From NCBI GenBank assembly GCA_030141605.1, contig JAQGDQ010000021.1, positions 496,001 to 560,000 on the forward strand: DNA of 64,000 nt, given 5' to 3'. A program made the translations under genes and the position numbers. Within the stretch, counting starts at the first letter, position 1; every line of letters starts with the position of its first letter. The notes beneath the pieces are model-generated. The model was not told the origin of the DNA. It did no database searches and saw nothing but the letters and a program-made list of their open reading frames with translations. Source of the DNA: Tubiluchus corallicola (Eukaryota > Priapulida > Priapulimorpha > Priapulimorphida > Tubiluchidae). Of the stretch, positions 47,601-61,200 are shown piece by piece.

Positions 47601-50600
47601 CTCTTTTTGGCTGTACTTACACGCTCCCTAAGCATGCTGCGCTTGATACAGGCACATCTTTGCAACTGTGTTTCTCGGACATATCTAAAACAATGCCTAA
47701 GCCGTGTTTGTACAATTCTTTGATTGTGTTTTTGGTACCGAAGTTTCTAATTAAATTTCTAAACTTCACTGTATAATGGAAAATTCTTTCTTAGGCAATT
47801 ATTCGGTCAGTTCATTCTCATTAGTTTTTCAAAACTCACTGCGTCTTGCCTTGTCAAGCGCTAGTTTGATGTTCCATGAAACAGCTTTTTGCTTTAAGTT
47901 ATTTAAAGTAACCTTGTTTTTTAACAAGTAGAGTAAGATAAATTAATAATAATGTAAGTAATTATAACATGTACGTTTTTCTTGCCGAATTTGTTTATAT
48001 TCCTTAGGCCTGCACCTACAAGCATATCTTTGTAAAACTGTAATTGTCCTTATATAAAGGCATGGCCTTGTCCACATTTACATCAGTTATGTCGTGATTA
48101 TATAATTGTATTTATGAGTAATCACGTGTCTTGCTTTTCAGTTTTACCAATCCATTTGTCGTCATTTGAATATAAAGCAGTTTTCTGTTTCTGACCAAGT
48201 GCTTCAACATCCGTGTTTATGAAACTCGTTGGAAGTTGGGGCTTCCATTTATCCACAGTATTACCAACTTCTGACGTTGACAAAATTGAATTCTAGTAGT
48301 GACTTTTCAGCGACTGAGTCGTATACTCTTCTGAATTTTAAACGATAGGAAGTCAGGAAGTTGGGCTTTCCAAGCTTAAGCAGTTCGTATATTTTGTCAC
48401 ACTGACATTACATGTTGGCACATCAATATATTGAAAATTGGGCTGTAAAATATTAAAAATCAAAAGGTGAAATAAAGAACCGCGTATCTGCAAAATTCGT
48501 CTAATTTTAACCTTTAAATTCTAAATTCTAAATTTTAACCTCTAAATTCTAAATTGTATAAAACGAGTGCTAAACGTTGCAATTAAGAATGCGGTTCTGC
48601 ACGTATTTAAAGGACAAGAAAAGGGATACCTGAAGTAGGTTTCAGAAAAATCCCCTTAAAAATTATATTACTTTATAGCAATTTTATACGTAAATCGTAC
48701 TCGCGTTGCAAGGATTTTTGTTTTTCATTTTAAATCTCCCGCAGTGCTCTTCCGACGGCGCCATTACATGAGGTCACCTACGCAAACGTAAATCAGGGGA
48801 ACAAAAGGAAATGTCAAACTGTATCCCAAAAAATTTTCCATGCAAAGTTGTGTTACTTAGAATTTCGCTTACTTGCTTAAAAGACTTATGTAACTAGAAA
48901 AGAAAATTATGAATTATTTAAAATGTTTTCACCAATTGGTAAAATGTCGTTGACTCGCCTCCAGGGTGCACCACTCACTAACCAAAAACGTATGTTTAAT
49001 TTTATTGACAAGATGCAGTAATTTCAAATTTTACTTAGTTAGTGACGTGTGCGCTACGAATGCTCTGATTATTCTTTCAAACTTTACTTAGTGTTATCTA
49101 AACTTGTTTCAAATGACTTATCGTCAAAATATCTGCATCTAACAGTCAACGCGGGAGTTTAAATTTACATGTTTTATACAGCGTTACTGCTAATGCAAGC
49201 CCTGTATGCAAAAAAGCACCACGTAAGTCGGTAAGTGGTATAAAATTTCAAGACGATTTTTTAAGTTTTACGTAAGTGGAGGGTTTTCTTGCGCTTTAAA
49301 GAGTCTGTAATGAGTTCTAAATGCCTGTTTTTATCTCATTTATCAAATGATTTATATCCGTTTAGTTTAGGCATTACTAGTATTTTACTCTGGGTGAGAC
49401 ATAGTTGTGCTCTCCCGAAGGATTTCGTGGTATAGAATGCCTTATCATTTTTCATACTTAGGCAATCCCAAGAGTTCGCTCTGCTTTAATTTACGCCTAT
49501 ATACTGCTCATCATTCAAGCTATGCCTTAACGCACAGATAATAGCTGTACTTACGTTATTTATTAACGGAAGCGCAATACAAGCTAACTCCGGCCCCCTT
49601 TAAATTGTAATTTGTTTAAATTATATCCGCATCTACGTCATCCTGTCTCGTTTTCTGTTAAACTGCTCACTCGGCTTTGCGGAATCCTCGTTTCTGTAAG
49701 ATCTTTTCACGATTCAGCCGTCCTTGGTTCGTTAGTACCATTCAGGCACGGAGAGCTTGTTGGGAGCAAGCTATTAAGAGGATTTTGTTGCGAATGTTCA
49801 TAATCTCATATAACAGTGATTGAATAACTGCTCGTTAATGTATACGTGCATGTAATCACTTCCTTTATTTCCCATATAACTGTTATATTAATCAAGTCTC
49901 AGCATAATATTGACTGTTCTTATCATATAGATTGCGCGGTACTGTCGGACACTGGCCAGCGTTCCCGACATATACCAGTGCGAACTGTTAAGCAAAGATG
50001 GAAAAATCTTATGTATTGTGAACCTGCAAGTTTATAAGGATATGACCAGTACAGAATTTAGCCCATTATCATTTGGCCTACAGTTACTTAGTTATTTGCT
50101 TACAGTTTTTGCTTCATTAATGTGAGAGCGCTTCGCGTACATGCAGCATTGTGTTACAAGAGTAGGACCCGAATTTGAAGCTGCATCACATTGAAATGCA
50201 AAAGCAATAGGAAGCTCAAGAGAACAAACTCAAATGCGAAGCAAATTTCTAAAGTGAGATAGCTGAGATGTCTTCAAGGTCAAGTTCCAGAAGGCCAATT
50301 TTCCTAAGGCTGAAGGGGCAGTTCAAGATGACGTGACATGGGTTCACTTTACAGATGTGTTACCCAAATATGAACCTTTGAACGTTCTGACAAAATATTA
50401 AATCAGTGGCCCATAACTAAGTGTGGAAGTCCACAACTTTTTTGCGTAGATATATTCTGCATAAACAACTATTATTCAGTTTTATCAATAGCATGTCTTT
50501 CAATAATAACGGTAGTCATTGCAGCCAAAAAGTAACTTATTTTAGATGGGTTCCTGTATGTATACTATACGTTTTTATATTTGGATATTGTTTATTAAAG

Positions 50601-50915
50601 AAAACAGTAGCGTGTGCATGGTTAATTGCATCATCACTTTATTCTGCTCTTCCGTGACAACTAGAACATTTCATGTAGCTGTTTAACCTAAGCAATTAAA
50701 CTCGCTGGTCCTGATAGAGGAATTTTGTAGTCATTATTGACTAGCGCTATATCCCTGTGGGAATGGCGACGTCAGCGCTCACCTGAGCTGTATCAACGTT
50801 TTGATGACAGGTGAATTAATTTGACATTTTCTATATACTTTGTTAACTGAACGTTTAATCTGTGGCCTGTGGTGACGGATATGGTTGACATAGCTAGGAC
50901 TGTTGGTTGAACCAA

Positions 50916-50917
<2 letters not shown>
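44672..50917. other. Gene-poor intergenic DNA
   Basis: Only short open frames without recognisable domains or convincing splice structure on either strand. A small AT-rich tandem of TTCTAAATT-type words lies near 48515-48556. I cannot exclude a poorly conserved noncoding RNA. Confidence 0.45.

Positions 50918-50951
<34 letters not shown>
50918..50951 (+). repeat. (AT)17 tract at the 3' end of the non-LTR element
   Basis: 34 bp of AT repeats directly abut the 3' UTR of the minus-strand retrotransposon, in the position where many non-LTR elements end in a simple repeat. Confidence 0.9.
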
Positions 50952-50954
<3 letters not shown>

Positions 50955-51057
50955 TAGGCCGTCGTCAAACGACGGATCCGGCCCCACAGACAGACACAAA
51001 ATACAGAGAGATATTACAGTAGGAAATAAAATAAGTGAGTCATGAAAGTCCGTCGAG

Positions 51058-53295
51058 TCACTGCACATTATTCTTACGCCGACGCCTCTTTTCTTTGAGA
51101 TCTTCTATTCGTAGATGCTCAAAGTTGATCACTGCTCTCTTGCAGAGCGCTCTCCACTGAGTTCTGTCACTCGCCAGGGTCTCGAAGTTTTCTGGTTGGA
51201 TGTTGCATTGATTCAGGGTATCCTTCAGCTGGTCTTTGTAACGCTTAAAGGGCCTACCGACCCTCCTTGCCCCTACTGCCAACTCACCAAACAGGAGAGT
51301 CCGAGGAATACGGTCCTCACCCATCCGGGACACATGACCAGACCAGCGGAGCCGTGCCGCAAATATGTGGGATTCAATGCCCCAGGCATTACAGCGACCC
51401 AAGACTTCCGTGTTAGGCACTCTGTCCTGCCAGCGAATGCCAGCTATCCGACGTAAACAGCGCATATGGAAACTGTCAAGCTTCTTGACCTGTTTGCGGT
51501 ACAGTGTCCAGGTTTCGCAGTTGTAAAGTAGCACCGGTAGAATGGCTGCCTTGTAAACTGCCATCTTCGTTGCTAGGCGGACATCCCGGGTATTCCACAG
51601 TCTTCCTGACAGGCCCCCGAAGGTTGCTGCAGCCTTGCCAATTCTGGTGGTTATATCACAATCACTAGAGCAATCATTTGTCACTGTGCCTCCCAGGTAA
51701 CTGAACCGATCCACGACCTTTAGAGTTTCATCTCCGATCGTTATAGCAGGTGCTGTAGGAGTTGTACCAGGTCTAGGCTGCACTAAAACTTCTGTCTTCT
51801 TCACAGACACAGTCAGACCGAAACGGGTGGCTGATAAAGCGAAGTTGTCCATCAAAAATTGTGCATCCTCCATGGAATGACTGGCAAGTGCACAGTCATC
51901 AGCATACAGCAGTTCTCTTATCAAGGTGTAACACACCATCGTTCGCGCCTTGAAGCGGCGCAGGTTGAATACGCCGCCATCGTAACGAAACCTGACCTCG
52001 ACACCCCGATAGCACTCGTTGTAGGCATCGCGTATTACTGCAGCAATGACTATTCCAAAAAGCAGTGGGGCTAGTACACATCCCTGCTTAACACCGTTGT
52101 TGACTGCAAACGGAGAGGATTCCTGGTGCCCATCCACAATACGAGCCTGCATGCCATCATGAAAAGAGCGTATTATGTTGACAATTTTTGAGGGACATCC
52201 TGTCCGACACAGAAGTCTCCAAAGTCCCTCCCTGCTGACTGAATCAAACGCTTTTGTTAAATCCACGAATATCAAGTAGAGGTCCCGATGTTGCTCCCTA
52301 CACTTTTCTTGCAACTGCCGCACAGCGAAGATCATGTCAACAGTACCACGGTTTGCCCTGTATCCACACTGGCTTTCTGGGTGGAATTGCTCAGCGAGAG
52401 AACTAATGCGCCGTATAATTACTTGAGCCAGAATCTTTCCAGCAATACTCAACAGCGATATTCCCCTGTGGTTGTTGCAATCTGCGCGATCGCCTTTCCG
52501 CTTGTATAGATGGATGATCGTAGCATCTTTGAAGTCCTGCGGCACAGTCTCAGCCTCCTAAATGGTATTGAAAAGCTTGAAAAGCCTTTCCACAAGAAGC
52601 GGACCACCATACTTGAAGATTTCAGGGCTAATGCCATCTGCACCAGGGGCTTTTCCACATTTCATAGCCTTGATCGCAGCTTTCACCTCTTCCAACTGAA
52701 TCGGCACAGCCAGTTCCTCCATTGTTGGTTGTTGCGGCACGTTAATGATGACATCATCGTCGATGATAGAAGGATGTTTCCAAATCTGCTCGAAATGTTC
52801 AGCCCATCTCTGGACAATAGCAGTTGGTTCCGTGAAAAGCGTGTTACCATCTATTGACAAAACAGCCATGGATCCATTGAAACTAGGACCATGTGCAGTC
52901 TTCAGCTCTTGATAGAAGGCACGAGTATCATGCCGGTCGGCAGCATCCTGAAGTCTTATGGCTCGATCGACCCACCAAGCATCTTTCATCTTTCTAATCC
53001 TCGCCTGTGCAACAGACCTCGCTTGATGGTAGCCGTCTTTCTTTGCTTGGCAATTTTTATCATTCACCCAGTCCAGATGTTTCTCGTGCAGATTGGATAG
53101 TATGCCATGAATCTCCTGATCGTTGTGGTCAAACCAGTCGTTTTTGTCCCTACGACGTTTCCCAAGTGCTGCTGCAGCACTTTCATATGTAGTGGTTTTC
53201 AAAAGTTCCCACTCTTCCTCTACATTGCCTGCTATGGTGTCCAGCATCTCACTCTGTGCTTGGAATTGCGTGGATATCTTCTGCTCCAACAACAT
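51058..53295 (-). pseudogene. Reverse transcriptase ORF of the LINE, broken by one in-frame stop
   Basis: The reading frame runs 246 codons to a TAG at 52560-52558 and then continues in the same frame for 500 codons. The stop falls in NTI(stop)EAETVPQDFKDA, where related enzymes commonly have Trp, so TGG to TAG is likely. RT landmarks are KAPGADGISPEIFKYGG, DATIIHLYKRKGDRADCNNH, FVDLTKAFDSVSREGLW, NNGVKQGCVLAPLLF and the catalytic LLYADDCALAS (around 51890-51915). After it come YLGGTVTNDCSSDCDITTRI, LLYNCETWTLYRKQ and the C-terminal RRIAGIRWQDRVPNTEVL, which is common in animal LINE polyproteins. There is no endonuclease domain in the copy. Apart from the single stop the frame is intact, so the insertion or its parent is young. 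Confidence 0.92.
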
Positions 53296-53639
53296 ACACT
53301 GCAGTTGTCCCGGGTCTACAGTGAACGACCATCACACTGGTGCCGCCTACGTGTAAGTTTGCTGCTAAGGGCTCCCAGCAATACTCTTTGCCTGCCCCCA
53401 CCGCCGCACACTCATCGCCGCAGGACTGGAAATTTTTGATTGGTTGACTGTGGGACAACCTGCACAGATATGAGAAAGGTGGGTTTGTGCAGCGCCCACC
53501 CCACTCTCTCCTTCCGGCACGACATAATAGGCAGGTCCCAAATTGAGCACATGTCCATCACGAACCGGAGCGCAGCTGGCCAGCCTGAAGAACTCGATGA
53601 AAGTGAGAACCAGCCTGAATTGCCGGTTGCCAGCAGTGG

Positions 53640-53762
53640 CCGGGGATTTGGAATCAGAGTTACCTTCTCTTAGGTGGGCTTGTCTAAAGAGACTAAGCGG
53701 GCTCCACCTACCCCGGTTTGAAATCAGAGTCGCCTTCTCCTAGCCTTTGTCTGAGGAGACTT
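53640..53762 (-). repeat. Two diverged direct repeats at the LINE 5' end
   Basis: 53640-53697 and 53711-53762 share, on the + strand, CCGG followed by GGAATCAGAGTTACCTTCTC or GAAATCAGAGTCGCCTTCTC, then a TAG and a gapped TGTCTRARGAGACT motif. They look like 5' promoter monomers of a LINE. Confidence 0.55.
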
Positions 53763-53780
53763 ACCCTGCAAGGCATCATG

Positions 53781-56700
53781 GTTCTACATATGTCACATTG
53801 CTTCCCCAATTTTTCTTCTATTGTAATACTATCACTGATTTAACGAAAAACCTTGGTAATGATAATATACAAAATGTAGACGACATATTTTACATTAAAC
53901 TCTGGTAAAAAAACTATTGCTGAATAGTAAACATATAAACAACAAGAAAGCAAATGTGAAGTATGCAAACCGCCACAGAATGATTGCTTGTTTAACACTG
54001 ATAGTAAATTGCTTTTATAAAATAACATGACACCATCATCATCATCATCATCTAAATGTCGCAGATAAGCTGCTGATACAATAATATGGTTCTGATTACG
54101 TCTTGTGGAATTGGCCTGCTTATTCTTGGTGTTTTTAGTAAATTTCATATTTTTACAAACATCACTGCGTGATATATGAATGTAACGCGATGAATGTAAA
54201 ATGCCTGCTCCTCAGCACAAGTTTGATTTTGCTGCTTTCGTGAGATTACTTTAGCTGCGATAAAACATGATGCGCTAAGTGCATGTGGCTTTTTCGTTCT
54301 AGTTGTGGTTCTTCACCTTGGTTTATTTTAGTGTGTTTATTTGAACTTAAGAACTCATTGTAGGTGAAGTTGGACAGTGGACGCCTAGGTGTCTCCTAAA
54401 TTCGTTGGGCATTTGACTTACGTAATTATCGCTATTTCCAAAATGTTAGTCTATTTCAAACAAAGAAGTATTAGTATTTTGTGAGTGTAGGAACACACGA
54501 CCCGGATGATGTCACGTCTACTGGCATCCATCAGAGATTTGTTTCCCTCTCAATTAGCTATGTCCGGATATTACTCGACTCACTTTATAGCTGTGTAATA
54601 AATATTCCTGCATCATTTAGTAACAGCAATTCATTAGCGACTCTCACGAGAGTTTCATTACCTGAATCTTTGAAGGAATACTATAAGTGTTTGTATACAG
54701 CAGAGACATGTGGCATCTGCTGGTTAATTCTGTAAGAGCCTGAGTACACCAGTGACATCTACTGGACATTAGCACCAGGATTTAATTACGTTGTCGTTTC
54801 TACCACATTGAGCATCGCCGTATTGGGCTCATCGATCACGTCAATAATAATGGGTTATTGCGTTTATCGACGTCTCCTTATACACTCCATTACTAAGAAA
54901 CGCTAGCTTATATCGATAACGGAGTTCTTTCTGCGCTTTTACTAAAAGCTTTGGCATGCAGAGGTAATGATTTTCTGTCACTCGGCATGTAAACTCGCTT
55001 GTTTTCCAGTGTCGTTTGTGTCACGGTAATTTAGTATGATTCATCTATATTGACATTTGAGTCAGTGGGCAGGTTAATCACGCCATTTCCGCAACTTGCG
55101 TGACAGTTTAGCCAGTTCTGATCCCCCAAGTTGAGCATTAATGGCTCTGGCTAGCCATAGGATGGATGAACACGACTTGTTTTATTATCTCCAAGAGTAG
55201 AGCTCCGTAGCCTATTTCCATTAAAACTTAAAAAACTCTCAATCTTAAAATGACACCATTTGTACGTTGATTTCCCTGGTTCGGATTGCCATATTTTTTA
55301 TGTAAAATTTCAATTAAGGTTTTTAAGAATGTAAAACAGTTACATCCACAACAGACTACAGTAATAAACTTTCGCAATACTCGTATCCTACTGAGTGTTT
55401 ATATCGAGTAGGACAGTTAGCTATTGACATATAAGCGTGCAACCGCCACAAATGAGCAGCTTTAGCTAATCTCCCGAGTTGAGGGTTATGTAAATACTGT
55501 TTCCCCCAAGAGCAGCAGAAATTTCATTTTCCGATGTTATTCTATAATTTTCAAACATTAAATACCCCTGGGTTGCGCTCTGTTCAAATTTAATCTCGAA
55601 TTGGTATGGCTAAGAAATTTTCAATATGCTGCTTATTAGAATCTGCTTGTTGTAATGATGGTGATTAGTGATTGCATTATAGGAAATAGCCACAAGCTGA
55701 TTATGTATTGTGCTTTAGTTCTGCTGGCAGTGCCAAGAGAATTCATTAGTGATAACGTGACATCGTCGATATCGTCGACCATGTCTGTCGTTTAAAATGA
55801 AAACAGACAGTTTAGTATAGAAACGCTTGAGCAATTCTGTCTTTTTCAACTCATCATTGTGATGACATCGTCTTGCCCCCCCCCCCCCAAGTTTAACTTT
55901 AGTTGGCTTCCATTCCTCGTTCTGATGCCGGTGGACAAAGGCGATATTATTGCCTTTACGCTGAAGGCAATCAGCTAAAGATTTTTTACATCTCTTCAAA
56001 GTGCTTCGAAACGGATGATGCTGTTTAAGCCAGTCAAACAGTTTTGATCTGACAAAAGCAATGAAGCCCCTAATAGCGGCAGATGAAAGACCACCGGTCA
56101 AATGACCACTAGATAAATTATTATTTTGCACTTCTGCTGGCAATGCATTTCAAAAAATTGTCATACATACAGTCCATGAGCCAGATCCGCAATATTTGGT
56201 CAACGGTTCCATTCAAGGGGGAAAAATTCTTCCAATGCATTTTGAAAAGTATTTCAGGTTGCCAAAAATTCCTAGTGGACCTTCCTACAGCACAGCTTTG
56301 TGGACGGTACTGGCCTATTTGTGAGGCCAGCCTCAAAAAGCTAAAACTAGCGAAGTTATTTTTGTCTACCTTTGTGATCATCTGAGTAGTAGCAGAAAAA
56401 AAGTGCCATGTCCATCTGGGCGCACTACCCCTTTAATTGTCCCGGTTCAAAATAACCTAAAAACGTGTTTATTGATATCATGTTTATTTTTACCTGGCTA
56501 TTTTTATTATACTGTAAGTTAATGTTGCTGACATACACAAATGAGCACTATTATTACTGTGTTTTCTTGAGAAATAACGCTTTGAGAAATGGCGTCAGTG
56601 TACTTATCAGCGTTAAGCCGTGCTTCCAAGTTAATGTTCAAATAGGACACTTTTTCAATACTCGTGCTTATTTTTCAATAGTTGGTGACATTTCGTTGTC

Positions 56701-59700
56701 ATGATTAATAGAAGGAGAAGTGCCTCAATATGTAATAACTGTAATGAATGATAATGCTACTAGCCACCAAGCACTCCGATCATATTTCATTCAAATGATT
56801 CTTGATTGCAACATTTACGTAGCCAGTTTTTCATACATATTTTTTATTTCCACTTACTGTAGAGTGAACAATTTTTCTTAAACTTCTGTATGATGAATAT
56901 TGTTTGACACTTGTGATTTCTGGGTCACTAGCTCTTTACGTAATTGTTGCTTGTGTTCTGGTTGTACTTAGTGTCAACATTTACATTGTTGTACGACATT
57001 TACATTTACATTGTGTACGACACAATGGTTATGGTTACTCTCACAGTCATCTGGATGGGATACGTATGATGAAAGTGTTTGAGAATTCTCCGATTTTTCC
57101 GATTTTTGTTCTGATTTTGTAACCTTGACTAATTTTAATATTTAAAAACATGTCTTCCCACAGTTCGTTGTCAGTATTGTTTTTGTCATATGCTGGCCAT
57201 GTTCGTTCTTGAGGTAAGAGTCCGTGCTTTTTGTGGTAATCAGCCATTGGCTGTTAATTAATAAATTATTTTGCTCACAGAGGCGGGTATCAAACTGTGT
57301 GACGAAAAAGAATTTTCTGGCTGCACTTCATTCATTTTAGGTGGTTAAAAAGAGGTAATTTTATTACAGGCATTTACGAAAGCCTTTGAATCCACTGAAC
57401 CATATGTAATTCTAAATGAAATATTCCGCCACTGGGATTCCGTTGACAGTAACAATATAAGACATATTTAGAGTACTATAATTGGTTTGGTCTCGTGTTT
57501 AAATACGAAACATCCTTCCGTAATCCACATACTTAGTTTATTAGAGATTTGTATCATTCATTATGCTGTGCGTCCTCTGCTTGTCCTCTTGTTGCTAGTC
57601 GTCTAATTAGCTGCCTGTTGAAGTTGAATCAATTAGATTTCTCCCTCTAGTAATGGTTCGTGATTGATAATCGATCATGCTAATAGCATGAGCCGATTAT
57701 TGCGCCCACACTTTAGGTCACTGGGGAAATGCCCGTCGGTAAGATTATATAACGCTGGGTTGAAAATTTAATCTGCAGTCCATGCAAATAATGAAATGCT
57801 TCAAGGTTATCCAAGAAGTATGTTACCCAGAATTACCAGAATGGGCCGAATTTACAGCTGCTACATTAATATAATAACAACTAATGTTGAATCTAAAAAT
57901 CATTGACGTCTGTGCAGCTGTGAGGCTAAATTTGCACTATAAAAGCCCTTTGCTAAAAATTTTCAATATTTTTGATATTCATTCAACGAAATTTCAGTTT
58001 CGGAGCTGCAGTAGCCCTTTAATGAGTCCAGTGACATCAATTGAAAATTCACGTTCTGTAACTTATCTGTATGATGGCCTTTAAGCGCACTGTGTTCCTG
58101 CAGAAATACTGCAGCCATTTAAACCAGCAAACTCGCATTGCTTTTACTTCAGTTCCGCTATCAATAAGAGATTATTGAAAAGACATTTTGTAATTCCCAG
58201 CGCGGGCATCTCTTCCAGCCTGATGGTGCAATAAAACACGGTTTGTCCACGTATCGATCGCAACTGTGCATTTTAACACATTGGCGTGCCACGTGGATCT
58301 ATCATTCCCTTTTCCTGTTATTATAACTCGTTAGCTCACAACCAACTAAATGGCCAAAGCTTAAGGTGATTTATGTTTGCACGTAGTAAGAGCATCTTTC
58401 AGCCTTCCCTTTAACAAGAAACGAAAACAAAACTCATTTACAATCAGAATGAATTAACGGTCTTTATTCTAGTTTCTATGGCTAGGATCAACTTTTTTTA
58501 TAGTTTCTGTGTCAAACTGACTGCATTCATTCAAAGCTGAGCGTTGGTGTATGTGATTGTTTCACTGTTTACTGTCCTTCCATTCTTAAGATGGCTTCAA
58601 TTTGTGTTATTCAATGGGCTGCACGGAATGGCTTTGGACACTCGATACTACGTAATTATTTGTTCAATTGAATGTGTGGTGGCTGGCATTGATGATTATA
58701 TTGACTTCTGTTGTCCGCTACTGCACAGGACATGCAGGACAAAACTTTGTATAGTGCACAAGGACAATGCATTCTAGTTTGAAGTTACGCGCTGATGGGA
58801 AATCCCACATTTATTAGTGTTTGACTGTGGATAGTACATGCAGATAACTCAGAATATATTTTGCGGTGTCGCTTTTCAGGGGAATTGAAATACAATACTG
58901 GCAGATGTATTGTGGCTTGGCCACTTTGTTTGGATCAAGCTTGATAAATTCTTAAATGGGTGCCAGAAATGCTTGTAGAGATGTTTCTAAGTTTTATAGG
59001 CTTTATAATCTTCATTACGTGTTAGTTCTTCATGGGGTGGTTTACTCTTGCAGAATTTAGGTCTGCCTGCCCGGAAAACAAAACCTTCATATAGTCCTGG
59101 ATTGTTTGGCTAGTGATTTAATAGATTTCCATTTGGTAAGCGAGTTTAACAATACTGAAATCGTTTTCGAATTTTGTTGATCTGCTTATCGTAAGCTGCC
59201 CGGCGGGCTTCAAATCGCTGTTTGCCCAGCGATCTGCAAAGCTGGTTATTATTGCAATAGTCGACATACCTAACGGACATTGCAACTCTATGAGCAATTC
59301 ATTTTATAATCATGCCATGTAATGTGTGCACACTAAACTCCCGATTAAAGCGGTCGATTCATTTGGCGGGCGATAAGTGTCCTATATTTGCCTTCATTTG
59401 AACGTCTTCAGCTTTGATTATGAAAGGCTGAGACGGTGGTGAAGACATCTCAAGAACTAGTGTAGTGATCAAAATATGACGTTACAAAACGTTAAATGAT
59501 ATTTTAGGAGCGTCGCAAGACTTGGTGAAATTTGTCACATTTGATCTTGATTGGTATTTTACGGTCATGAAATTTTGAATGCACTGGTAGTAAACATATA
59601 AATCAGCACACATGTTGCATATTTTAGAATTATAAGCATAGATGAGCTTTTCAAGTGACATTTGACCTTGAAACACATACTTTTAGAGAAAAAATAGTCG

Positions 59701-60195
59701 TTTTGCATCGTTAGCATTTTTTTATTACTAAGAACTGTTGCGAAAGGTTCAAAGCTCCAGTGCCAGGGAATTTTTAGTTATAAATGTATATAGCTAGATG
59801 CAAACTGTTGATTTCTTACTAGCCTAAACAATTACAAAATATCAGTTTAGTTGTAAATGTTACATACTACCTTAGGTTACCGCTGCTTGGGGATAAATTT
59901 CAAAATTCAAAACATATTTGCAGACTTTGTAATACTTTTGCTCATTTGTATTTTAAATTCTCGTTTTTGTCGAACAATTTCTAAAGTAGTTGCCAATGTT
60001 TCTGACATGGTCAGAAACTGAAGATTTTGTAACAATAGTTATAAAATTGAGCCTTAAAAATGAAGAGACGATATTTTTTCGTGAAGGTGCTTATTTTCTT
60101 TTATTCGATTCACCTTGCTTGAATACATGGGAAGTGCATTTCACAATGAAACTTCAGCATTCAATTGTTCAGCCCATCACCCACGTGTCAAAGGT
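53781..60195. other. Gene-poor intergenic DNA
   Basis: No gene recognised. Contents: an (ATC)n tract at 54034-54052 and a run of about 14 C near 55876. On the minus strand, two overlapping open frames in different phases (56381-56121 and 56143-55715) together encode about 220 residues, including FSPLNGTVDQILRIWLMDCM and IRGFIAFVRSKLFDWLKQHH. They could be a frameshifted relic of a mobile-element gene, but I do not recognise them. Confidence 0.4.
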
Positions 60196-61200
60196 CAACC
60201 AGTCTTGGCATAACTTATATCATTCAGTTTGTCTCATTGAGACCTTTCATTTGATATGCAACAAGCTGTTTTTTGATAGACCCTGGAAGGTATTTCTCTC
60301 CTCGACTCCTATTTTGCCCCCAATGGGGTCACAGGTTAACAATCCACACTGTGACCTATACCATTCGATTCGCCTCATCAAGACGTTTTATTTGATATGT
60401 TACATGGTACCATTCGTAGACACTCTATGCATTTCTGTTCCCGACCCCCATCTTTCGATTTTTGCCCCTACTGGGGTCGGAGATCAACCAGTCTCGACAT
60501 AACTTATACCATTCGGTTTGTCTCATCAAGACCTTTCATTTGATGTGCTACAAGCTAGTTCCGGTCGACACTGGAAGGCATTTCTCTCCTCGACCCCTAT
60601 TTTGCCCACTAGTGGGGTCACTTAACTATTTTCATTGTAACCCATGCCATTCGATCCGCCTCATCGAGACCTTTCATTTGATGCGCTACAAGGTACCATT
60701 GCTCAACACTCGATGCACTTCTGTTTCCGACCCCCATTTTTCAGTTTTTGCCCCCTAGTGGAAAATTTTGCTTCACGCGCAAGTCCCATATTTTGTGATG
60801 TACAAGGCCACGACACCACATAGCAACATACGAAATATTGTGGTCCTAGCTCGAAAAATGTGGGAGCAGATGGATCATAAAGAAAAAATAAATGAAGAGC
60901 AGCTTGCTCCATGACCTTTGAATCGGCAACTCCGGTCACATGTATACACGGATAACTTTATCCAGAGAGTGTACGCTGTGAGTTTTGTGTCCCTGGTTCT
61001 TAGCATGTAAAAGGTCACCAATTGGGGGACCCTAATTTTTGCGTTTTGGCCCCTCCCTCGGGTGTTTAAAACTTGCAGCTTTTTAAAACTCCAGGTGCAC
61101 ATCTACCTCACAGTACGCAAATACTTGTGAAAAAAATTGGGAAAAAACAAAAGCCCTAGGAGGAGATGCAAATTAACGGAAAACTGACCGACGCCCACTG
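60196..61200 (+). repeat. Second locus of the dispersed repeat, with A-B-A-B monomer structure
   Basis: Four monomers of about 140-150 bp begin at CCATTCRRTTYGYCTCATYR-like words (60220, 60361, 60509, 60647), each followed by GAGACCTTTCATTTGAT or a variant. Monomers 1 and 3 share CTGGAAGGYATTTCTCTCCT; monomers 2 and 4 share GGTACCATT and ACTCTATGCA/ACTCGATGCA, then CGACCCCCAT. So the repeat is a two-monomer higher-order unit. It continues into CATATTTTGTGATGTACAAG, CGAAATATTGTGGTCCTAGC and GTGCACATCTACCTCACAG, matching in order the intron repeat at 41.4-42.6 kb. Confidence 0.78.

Larger units (their letters stand above)
50918..53780 (-). mobile_element. Non-LTR retrotransposon (LINE), internally deleted copy
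   Basis: Minus-strand order: 5' region with two diverged repeats (53762-53711 and 53697-53640, each starting near GGAGAAGGCGACTCTGATTT or the like); about 350 bp of GC-rich 5' sequence; a reverse-transcriptase frame (53295-51058); a short 3' UTR of about 110 bp; and a terminal (TA)n tract. The endonuclease domain expected before the RT is absent, as only about 480 bp lie between the 5' repeats and the RT frame. The marked G+C excess over the flanks also fits an insertion. No target-site duplication was found. The boundaries are approximate, and the clade (RTE- or CR1/L2-like) is not resolved. Confidence 0.85.

Noticed and set aside
55715-56381. Two overlapping minus-strand open frames
   Set aside because: They are in different phases with no splice junction between them, and no family was recognised; mentioned as a possible relic only.
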